Source of the DNA: Desmodesmus armatus
Lineage: Eukaryota; Chlorophyta; Chlorophyceae; Sphaeropleales; Scenedesmaceae
Direction of reading: 5' to 3'
Length of the DNA stretch: 64,000 bases
Assembly (NCBI GenBank): GCA_007449985.2
Contig: VIIQ02000565.1
Location: 310,001-374,000, forward strand
Made by a program: the position numbers and the translations under genes. Under the pieces are notes generated by a model that saw nothing but the letters and a program-made list of their open reading frames with translations, did not search any database and was not told where the DNA came from. This document shows positions 55,499 to 64,000 of this stretch, one piece after another. The stretch's first letter is position 1, and every line of letters starts with the position of its first letter.

Positions 55499-57078
55499 TC
55501 AGCTGCTGCTGCCGCCACCGCTGCTGCTGGTTTCGTGTGCTGATACTGCATGCGGCTTCCGCTGCCTGAAAACTTGGATGCCTGCAGAGCATCAGCAGTG
55601 CACAGCATCACATAAACGCCATGTCAGCTGGTAACACCCATTCCATGACTTTGCACTAACACGAGCTTACACCATCCACCACAGCAGTTGCAGCTTGATG
55701 CTGCCGCCCCCGTTGTACACCCAACCAGCACAATGCCAACTGCCGATCACATGCGTCGAGGGACAGCGACCACTTGCCTTGGCTCTCACCCTCAGCGCCA
55801 TGTTCCGGGCCCGATTCACCGCTCCAACGCCCATGCAGTGATGTACACTAGCAGCACGCACCTACTGAGTCCAGCACGCCAGCCATAGCCACGTGAGGCT
55901 TGCGTATGTACACCTGGACCGCAGACACGCGTAAGTCGGACTGCAGCAGCTGCTGGCACACATCCTCCACGACAGCTTCCTGCAACACCCTAGCCTTGCC
56001 TTGGACGATACCTTGGACGATGCTGTTACAGCAATACAAACAGCAGCAGCAGCAGCAACAGCAGCGGCGGCGGCAGCAGCGGGCGGGGGCAGCAATCAGT
56101 GGGGATAGAAAAAGGTTCTTGACAAGTAAGTGCTATGCTCCTGGGAGCAGGCACAACCGCTGCCATGGTCGACGACTGCACATATGGTATGCTGTGTGCC
56201 TGTTCACTGCCTTCCCTGGCTGCCGCCCTTGGCAATATGGCCAGGGAACCTGCATGACCCTGCATTCAGCACAACTGCTTCTAGGTGTTGCAGATTGTTG
56301 AAACAGTGTTGCACCCTGGACGGCCGCACGCTTGCGCATATCACCAAACAAGCTGACAGACATCCACAAGCTATTTCACACCTGTATGCTTTCGTGTAGT
56401 CTATCGTGTCCTCCAGCCTGTCACTGCGCCCAGCTGCTGCCATGTCGGCCCACAGGGTGGCATCAACCAAAAACTTCTGCCCCAGCACATTCTCCTGCAC
56501 AACAACATTGCCCAAAAGATGCAGCGGCCAGCAGGGTGCAGCCTAAAAAAAACAGACACCACTTGACTGATGTGTGTGCATTTGTGCAGCCGCCAACCAC
56601 CCTGCTCTGGCCTCAGGATTGTTCCTGCAGCCTTTGCAAACTTGCGTGCCTGTGCCCTAGAGGTCAGGTTATTCAGCTGGTGCTTTGGCAACATCATGCC
56701 TGCACACTACACAAACCCGCCACGACTGCTTGTGCATCCTGCCACGACTGCATCCTTGCACTTACCCACCTCAGGGTGCGCTCCATGGTAGGCATGGAAC
56801 AGCATACCCTCCAGCTTTATCTGATCTTGCAGGTGCCATGGCAGGATGCTGCTGCTGCTGCTGCTGCTGCTGCATTCTATTCTGCTACTGCTGCTGCTGC
56901 CACTGCTGCTGCTTGCGTTGCTACCGCCACTGCTGCTGCTTCTGTTGGCGCCGTCCTGCAGCTGCTGTGAGCTGAAGCTTCTAGAACTGCTGCACAAACA
57001 TTTCTGCAGCGTACTGTAACAGCATCCAAGCAGGTGACTTGTGACTGGCCAGGCAAGTGCTTGTACCTGTTGCTGCAT
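55499..57078 (-). CDS. folB: Dihydroneopterin aldolase, organelle-targeted
   Basis: Cleaves 7,8-dihydroneopterin to 6-hydroxymethyl-dihydropterin plus glycolaldehyde in folate synthesis. Four exons in phase: 57078-56770, 56494-56382, 56022-55862, 55581-55499; about 221 residues against about 120 for the catalytic unit alone. Visible: IKLEGMLFHAYHGAHPEE with the family FHAxHG and the following acidic positions, LGQKFLVDATLWADM, DTIDYTKAY, the helix VVEDVCQQLL, VQVYIRKPHVAMAG and the end strand GIQVFRQRKP. The first about 80 residues are Ser- and Arg-containing with a long Ser run, fitting a mitochondrial (as in plants) transit peptide. ATG 57078 is the only good start in frame. Exon 3 starts after a CTG-rich tract. 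It is divergent from MYND-2. Confidence 0.87.
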
Positions 57079-57412
57079 GCTGCCGTAACCTGCTTGCTAG
57101 ATGCTGGTGGAAGCCAAAGCCAAGCCAAGCGAAGTCAAGTGATATCTACGTAACTGATGCTGCAGATCCTTCTGCGTCTCAGTGTTTGTTGCGCGGGGCG
57201 GTTCTGTAGTGACGGTGGGTTTCTGCTGCTATCTCAGACCGGCAGCCTTCCACTGTGACACCATACAGACTGGTTGTGGGCTGATACATCACCCAGAAGA
57301 TCCAAGCGAGCCACGAGGCAGTGGCAAGTACGTCAGGCTGGCCTAGACCCCTCTCTTTCACACATGCACAAAGCTGGGGTTGCACTGAGTGCTCCGTCTT
57401 GCTTCTGCAGGG
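57079..57412. promoter_or_regulatory. Divergent region between folB and MYND-2
   Basis: A 334-bp gap between outward-facing starts. A cttctgcag acceptor immediately precedes the MYND-2 ATG and is shared with MYND-1, so a 5' exon of MYND-2 may lie here. No promoter element was recognised. Confidence 0.35.
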
Positions 57413-60400
57413 ATGTCAGGCAATGCTGCTGCCGTGTGGCAAAAAGCCATCCAGGGGCTGCATGACTGCTGCTCAAGTACTGCTGGGCTGCTGCCTGGAA
57501 GCGCAGAGGCGGGGGCAGCGTACTCCAGGGCGCAGCGTGCTTTTGCGCCCCTCGACAGTCTCCCAACACCACTCCCAAAGGCGGTGTGGAAGAAACTAGT
57601 CTTGCAGCAGAAGGTGGGGACTCGCAGTGTTGCTGTTTTTTTGTCAATCAAGGAGTCATCGTCAACGGGCTACACCTGGCTGTTTGCTGTCTTATGTATC
57701 AGCATGCTGTCGCATGCCCTCCAGCCATGCAAGCAGCACAAGACAGCACCAATATCTTTACGCCAAGGCGGCTGGAGTGCACTGTCATCAGGCAAGCATT
57801 CACCCACTCTTTTTCTGAAGCAATCTCAGTTGCAACTTCCTACGCAGCAACTGAAAAGCTGCTACTGCTGCTCTCCAAGCACGTACAAAGCATGCATTTC
57901 ATGAATGTTGTGATGTTCTTCTGTGCAGGTCCCCCTGCAGGTTGGCAGTGCGTTCAGCACAGCAGCTCAGCACGGCTGGAAGTCCCCAGCCATGCATGCA
58001 GCCTGGGATCTGATCGCGCTGCTGCTGGGCATGGCTATACATGGAAACCACAGCCTTGCAGGAAGCGTCAAACAGCAGCTGCAGCAGTCTGGCATGCTGC
58101 AGCCGCTTGCAGCAGCAATGACAGCGATGGCTGCTGACCTACGGGCTGAAGCAGCTGCCATTGCAGCGGGAGATTGGGATGCAGCTGGTGTGGACATTGA
58201 ACATGTGGTCAACGCCACACCACATCCGGCCCTGTTGTTGATGAAGGTGTTCGGTGTGCAGGGCAAACTGATGACCCTGTGGCTTGGCCAGACTCAGTTA
58301 CAGGGTGTGGAGGGCGTCGCCTGGGTGTGCGACCCTAGCGGCCATATCAGTGCTGCAATCGAGCTCGTAACTGCAGCAGTGCAGCAAGCAAGCAGTGTCG
58401 TGCAGCATGTGCTGCCGGGGCTACGTGAGCGGGCACCACAGCAAGCAGACGACCTTATCCGTCGCCTGTCGGCAGAGCTGGCGCAGCTACAATCATAAGC
58501 TTTGACCTTGAGCTTGGTGCTCTCAGAGGTCTTCAGAGGTCAGGCCTCACGTCCGCAGGGCAATGCAGCAGACAGCAGCCTGCAGCAGCTGCTGCTGTCT
58601 CCACACATGCTGCCTTACGCGGTCCTGATGCTGATGGTGCTCTCTGCTAGCATCAGGAGGGCATTGGCAGCGGGCAGCCATGCAGTGGAACCCAGCAGCA
58701 GCAGCGGCAGAGGTGGCAGCAAAGGGCACAGCAGCAGCAGCAGCAGCAGCAGCAGGGCAGCCGGTGAAGTCCCAGTCGTGTCACTAACTGGCTGCGAGCT
58801 GCAGCTGATGCAGCAGTTGGGCTTCGCCCCAGAGGCAGTGGCCTTGATGGAGCCAACAGGCAGCATTGCAGAGGCAGCTAGCGGTCTGTATGCGCCCCTC
58901 AACGTGTGCACTGCCTGCTACAACGCAGTTCGAGACCTGCTGCAGGCAGAGCACACCCCTGGCATAGGGGCAAGCCCGCTTGCGGGGCAGCAGCAGCGGT
59001 GGGACGCTGAGCAGCAGCTGTGGCTGCTGCTGCAGACTGTGCTGGTGCCCTGCGCCAATGACTTGCTGTCGCCCAGCGCCCGGGTGCAGATGCAGCAGCA
59101 GGAGCAGGGGGCCGCAGGGATCGCGGAGCACTTGCTCAGAGTGTGCAGATCGGCACTGCGTGCGTCCGCGCTGTTATGTGACGGCCTAGACATACCTGAA
59201 GTGTCGCCTACCGGCTGGGAAGAGCAGCTGTTAGAAGGGTTGGTGCAGGTGGCGGGCCGCTTGGCGGAGCAGCCTCTAGCATCAGTGGCAGCAGCAGCAG
59301 CGCCAGGGTCAATGGGAAGCAGCAGCAGCAGCAGCAGTAGCCGCAGTGATGGGTCGGAGTTGGGAGCTACGGCCGCGTGCGCAGGGCATATACTGTCGCT
59401 GTTGGCTGCTGTGTCTCGCGAGGGTGCGGTCTGGTACCCATGGTGCGAGGAAAGCAGGGAGCACAGCGACAGCTCAGACGATGAGGCAGATCGAGTGACA
59501 TGTGTAGTGCCTCCTGCTGCTGCAAGGTTTGTCCAGTTTGCGGCCGCCGTCGAGACAGCGTTGCGCACCGTCACATCCGCACTGCAGAGTGGCGCAGCCC
59601 GGCCACACCAGGTGCATGTAGAAGTCAGCGGGCTTTGTGCAGTACTGTTGCTACAGCGCACCAGCAATGACAGGGACTCAGGGGTGATGCAGCACATGGG
59701 TCTTTGCGGGTCTGGGGCATTAGCACAGGAGCAGCGGCAGTTCTACAGCTTGCTCAGCACAGTGCTGAAGCTGGGCCGCTGCAGGATTGCAGGAGCTCAG
59801 CTGTGCTGGGGTGAGCAGGCAGCTAGCAGCTGCTGCGTGGCAGCTGCACGGGCAGCTGTCAGTTTGCTGCCTGTTGGAGAACGCGCCGGTCCAGGACAGC
59901 CAGCATACGCGCAGCAGCCTGCAGTGGACTTCCTGCCCAGCCTCGTGATCTTTGGGCGCTGCTGCCTGCAGTGGGCGGAGCAGCTGCAGCAGCAGGCAAC
60001 AGGGCTGCTGTTGCTGCCTGGAGCGTTGCAGCAGGGGCGGCAGCTGCGGGAGACTCTGCTGTTTGAGCACAGTGCAGCAAACGTGTGTATGCCTGGGCTG
60101 CGTCAGGAAGGAGCTGCCCCCTTGCCCAGTCGACGGCTGGAAACCTTGGTAGCCGCCGTGTCTGGGTGGGTGGGTGGCCTTGAGTTGTCTCCCTGTGTGG
60201 TTCAGCTAGCAGCTGCAGGCTGCTCACAGCAGCAGCTGCAGCAGCAGCTGGACGTGCTGCTGGCAGCTCAGCAGGGGACACAGCAGGGGCTGACAGATGC
60301 TTCATTCAAAGAGCTGGTGCAGCAGTTGCAGGAGACTGGGCGCATGTTGTGCAGCATTGCTGTGCCGCACTTCTGCAACAACCTGGCCTGTGGGAACATC

Positions 60401-60607
60401 AGTGGCCCCACAGAGGTGCGGCTGGTGTCGGGGCGCAGCTGCCTGTGTGCGGGGTGCCTCACGACCCGCTACTGTGGGCGGGACTGTCAGCGAGCAGCTT
60501 GGAAGCAGCATAAGCCTGTATGCAAGGCGTTGGCAGCTGCTGCTGCTGCTGCCGCTTCAGCTGCTGCTGCAGCAGCAGGACTGGGGGAGGGTACGCAGGG
60601 GTTGTAG
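57413..60607 (+). CDS. MYND zinc-finger protein, copy 2 (one in-frame stop)
   Basis: Exon 1 57413-57613 and exon 2 57929-60607 join in phase 0 (QQK then VPLQV). The frame is open except for a TAA at 58496-58498; sequence on both sides aligns with copy 1, so the stop is an interruption and not a gene boundary. Read through, it would be about 959 residues: helical Leu/Ala/Gln-rich repeats-like body, Ser runs from CAG triplets near 58725-58760 and 59320, and a C-terminal MYND finger (FCNNLACGN, CAGC, YCGRDC, HKPVC). If the stop is real, the downstream part (from 58502) would need its own start or the gene is dead. MYND fingers bind proline-rich or other protein partners; the body gives no hint of a SET or other enzymatic domain. 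A TGTAA lies 63 nt past the stop. This gene and the one at 1717-5015 are inverted paralogues 52 kb apart. Confidence 0.65.
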
Positions 60608-61452
60608 TGCAAACAGGCACTGCATTTTTGTTGGTGATCAGCATGAGTAGGGTTGTAGTTGTGTAGGGTTGTAATTGTGTACTTGTACAGACAGTAGACA
60701 GGCAGGCAGCCATTGCTGTGAGCAACAGAAGCTGTGTCAACGGTGCAGTCAGACACTGCTGCCAGTTTGCACTCTCAGAGTCTGCTGCAGACATGTTGTG
60801 GGGTCCTAGGAAGACATGGAGTTGCATTTGACTCTCATATGCCCAATGTGACGAACACTCCACCAGGAATCAGATGCAGACACCACATAATGACCCCTGT
60901 GTTGTACAAATTGTTGCTGGCAGCGTCCGCTGGAATTCGCTCGCCATGGGCAGCACTGCAATGGACTTAGCCTATGGGTTGAGCAGCAAACATTTTCACA
61001 CATGAATTTCTTCGCACAATACGTCAGACGGCCCTTCAGTTCAAGGCATGAAGCAAGCCCACATGGAGGGGCTAGCTAGCGGAACGTGCAGCCCTGGATG
61101 GCCACACATTGGCACATGTGCAGGGCTGCAGATGTGCTCACCCCTGCTGAACTGCTACGAAGAGGAGCTTGCCTCAACCACTTGCCCCACAGAACAGTCA
61201 CCCAAGCATTTGCCAACAGGGGTGCCCAGCCTGGCAGGATGCAGATCAAGTTGCAAAAGTTGCCCAGCGCCCCTAGACGTCAGCGGCGCAGTGTCGTTTA
61301 CTTCGCCAGCCTTCGCCCCTGCACCCTCTTGACTTCAAACACTTTGTCTCCACAGCTAAACCGCAAAACCGTGTGGTGGCCGAGCCCCATTGCTGCAGCC
61401 AGCGCTGTCTTCGATCCTTTCCTGCCCAGAGTTGGATCCAAGGAGCGTCAAA
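60608..61452. other. Intergenic between MYND-2 and RPL7A
   Basis: Holds the MYND-2 3' flank and the RPL7A promoter and leader. No exon or specific element was recognised. Confidence 0.45.
60670..60674 (+). terminator. TGTAA polyadenylation signal, MYND-2
   Basis: TGTAA 63 nt past the stop of the MYND-2 frame, a normal position for chlorophyte genes. Confidence 0.5.
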
Positions 61453-63448
61453 ATGGTGGGTTGGGCTGTCTTGCGTGTTGAGCGTTGTGGCTGCGAGCGA
61501 GAGATGTGAGCAGTAGCCAAGTGGCAAACTGCAGAGACAACGCACTGAATGTTTTATGTCTTTGCTGTAGGCTCCCAAGAAGAAGGTCGCTCCCGCGCCC
61601 ATCGCCTCCAAGAAGGTGAGCAGTGACGCTGTCTTATTTCAGCTCACTGATGGCTGCTCAGGTTGCAGGACAGATGCTGAGCGTGTCTTGTCCATGTGCA
61701 GGCGGTGGTCAAGAAGGAGACCAACCCTCTGTTTGAGAAGAGGCCCAAGAACTTCGGTGAGCATCTACACCAACAGCAGCTGATCTGTAGCGAGCAGCAG
61801 CAGCAGCAGCAGGCGGTGGCTGTCTTGTGTTCCACTACTGGCTGGTTGCAAGGGCACTGCGCAGCTTTATCTTGGTACCTGTGCTTGTTGAGCGCTCATG
61901 GTGTTGTGGGAATACCACTTGAGTCGCAAGTAGGGGGTGAGGTTTACCACGTGGGGTGGCCGATCTGCACAGGGAGGCAGCCACCAGGAGGCAGAAACCT
62001 GTTGGGACAGAGATGCTGTTCCTCAACCAAGCAAGTGTGGCAGCAGCACGAAAGGGCCAGCAGCCCAGGGCATTGGCAGTCCAGTGCCAGCTCGCGATCC
62101 TCAGTTGGCATCAAGCCACAAGGGGCCCTGCTCCTCTGGCGCTTGGTTGTGTTTCAAGGCCATCAGAATCAACCGCAGCAGCAGCTGTAGGAGTCAGTTC
62201 AGCAGTAGCAAGCACTGTTGGCTCAGCTGCAGTTGCGGGAGGGCCGGCTGCTCTCGCCTGTTCCCCCTGTTGGTTACGCTGGCGGGGCCACAGCAGCACT
62301 ATGTGTGTGGGGAGGGTTCAGCAGCTCGCCAGTAGCCCCAGCAGGGTTGTATGCCTGTTTGCTCATCCTCTGGTTGCCGTCCTGCACTGTCGCCCCCACC
62401 ATCCTCTCCCCCAGGCCTTGGCGGTGCCCCCGCTCCCAAGCGTGACCTGCGCCGCTTTGTCAAGTGGCCCAAGTATGTGCGCATCCAGCGTCAGCGCCGC
62501 GTGCTGTCCATGCGCCTCAAGGTGAGGTTGCCCACAGCAGGATAAGTTCCTGCTGTGGCAACTGTTGAACCACGTAGCTGCTGCTGGGCTGGTGGGGTGG
62601 GCCCCGGCCCGCCCTGCCAACCCAGCAGACAGGCAGGCAGGGGGTGTGTGGGCGGACACACTCCATTGTGGTAGGTCACCAATGAGTGAGTGGTGGTCGG
62701 AGCTCCTGTGCGGCCTTGCTTGCAACAGCCAAACCCTTGCATTTGTCAGTGAACGACTTGCATGTTGCCAGGCCTCCGCCAGAGGCATCTTATGGCACAG
62801 TGATATGTTGCTGCAGCAGTAGCCCTGCATTAGCAGCTTGCAGAGAAGTAGCAAGAGCTTGTCACAGTGTGTGCTGCACCAGCACTGCACTGCACCTTGT
62901 GCGTGTGCCGCTGTGCCTGCTCCTGCTCGCTTTGCTTGCTGCTGCTGTTGCTGCTGCCGCTGCTGCTGCTTGTTCTGACTGCACCCGTTGTGGGCCTGTG
63001 CTTCCCGTTGCTGCCGCTGCTGCTGCCTTGTCCTGCAGGTGCCCCCTGTGCTGAACCAGTTTGTGACTCGTGCCCTGGACAAGAACCAGGCAGAGACCCT
63101 GTTCAAGCTGATGCTGAAGTACAGGTGCGACCTGTGACCACAAGTACAGAAATTGCCAACTGAAAATTGTTTTTACACGGCAGGATTGTACAGTGATTGG
63201 GGACACATGGCTTGGCAGCAGCCATCATGGTGCATGAGGGTGTGTGTGTACAGCCCACACATGGTGAGCTTGGCGCAGTTGTCAACCATGAAGTTTGCTG
63301 TCAGCGGCTCTTGTGGGTGAATGCTGCATCAGGTGTGGCAGACAGGCCGCAGGCACACTAGTGTGCTGATGTCATCAGAAGGGCGGCATCCAGGTCTATC
63401 AAGTTCCATACATGTGCTGCCCCTCACCTGGCTCTCTGTTTCTGCTGG

Positions 63449-63480
<32 letters not shown>

Positions 63481-64000
63481 CAACACCTACTTTTTGTTCC
63501 CAGGCCTGAGAACAAGAAGGAGAAGGCTGACAGGCTCAAGGCAGAGGCAGCTGCTCGTGAGTCTGGCAAGGTAAGTTAAAACACAGAGTGTGTGTGTGCG
63601 GGCACCTTGCTTGTCGTATGTGTTGTTTCTACGGCATCATGGCATCAGTGTGGGATGAAGTAATGCTGCACTTTGTTGCCGTATGCAAGACCTTGATTTA
63701 AGCTACCTCACATGTGCCGTAACCATGGACCTGGTTCCTCTGTCCTGTGCAAGACACCTAGAATCAAGGTGCCTTCACCAAACCCGCCACAATGCTCATC
63801 ACAACCCTGCGTTGTCTTGTGCAGGAGCCTGAGAAGAAGAAGCCCCTGGTGGTGAAGTTTGGCCTGAACCACGTGACCACCCTGGTGGAGAGCGGCAAGG
63901 CCCAGCTGGTGGTGATTGCCCACGACGTGGACCCCATTGAGCTGGTGGTGTGGCTGCCCGCCCTGTGCAAGAAGATGGGCGTGCCATACTGCATCGTCAA
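61453..64000 (+). CDS. RPL7A: 60S ribosomal protein eL8 (RPL7A), 3' end outside window
   Basis: Component of the large ribosomal subunit with an L7Ae-type RNA-binding domain. Exons: 61453-61455 (the ATG alone), 61571-61615, 61702-61756, 62415-62521, 63039-63124, 63504-63570, and 63825 past 64000. Phases agree throughout. Peptide landmarks: [63 protein letters not shown], then the highly conserved [38 protein letters not shown] and [11 protein letters not shown] at the window edge. About 174 residues are visible out of about 260. The start codon is the last three bases of its exon (aaaATG then gtgggt), a common arrangement in ribosomal protein genes. Codon use shifts to strongly C/G-ending, fitting high expression. 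Introns are larger than the exons and hold a CAG run after the exon 3 donor and CTG runs before the exon 5 and 6 acceptors. Confidence 0.96.
63440..63482 (+). repeat. CTG run before RPL7A exon 6
   Basis: About ten CTG/TTG units on the sense strand, ending about 20 nt before the acceptor at 63503. Confidence 0.85.

Noticed and set aside
58496..58498. TAA read as glutamine under an alternative nuclear code
   Set aside because: The aligned residue in the paralogue is not Gln and all other genes use TAA or TAG only as stops.

Overview
The window is nuclear DNA from a green alga, most likely a chlorophycean (Chlamydomonas/Haematococcus/Scenedesmus type). Genes are broken by many short GT-AG introns, proteins are rich in Ala/Gln/Ser runs from CAG/CTG triplets, plant-type CCCTAAA heptamers occur singly, and some genes are followed by TGTAA, the usual chlorophyte polyadenylation signal. 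No bacterial operons, tRNA, rRNA or CRISPR structures were seen. All gene models were built by hand from reading frame, splice-site consensus and phase agreement; every exon junction quoted keeps phase unless noted.

Layout, left to right: a broken MYND zinc-finger gene (minus, 1717-5015); a 16-exon long-chain acyl-CoA synthetase gene (plus, 5576-15728); a large Ala/Gln-rich nuclear-type protein of unknown function (minus, 17912-23723); a gene-poor stretch; a small unknown membrane protein (minus, 27434-29254); the RIO2 atypical kinase of 40S ribosome maturation (minus, 29414-37209); a secreted LCAT/PDAT-like acyltransferase or phospholipase (plus, 37817-41970); an unknown multipass membrane protein (plus, 43229-45813); a gene-poor stretch; a carotenoid cleavage dioxygenase (minus, 50015-55044); dihydroneopterin aldolase (minus, 55499-57078); a second MYND gene (plus, 57413-60607), paralogous and inverted relative to the first; and ribosomal protein eL8/RPL7A (plus, 61453 to beyond the window end).

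The genes do not form one pathway. Two act on lipids (acyl-CoA synthetase, LCAT-like) and two on ribosome production or structure (RIO2, RPL7A), but they are interleaved with unrelated genes and share no visible control. Head-to-head pairs with possible shared promoters are MYND-1/LACS, RIO2/LCAT-like and folB/MYND-2.

The most unusual signal is in the gene structure. Across at least four genes, short segments spanning an exon-intron junction have been tandemly duplicated, leaving extra copies of exon ends with their splice sites inside the introns. In the acyl-CoA synthetase this has produced two intact, diverged 91-nt versions of exon 7 that can only be used one at a time. Introns also carry CAG runs next to donors and CTG runs next to acceptors.
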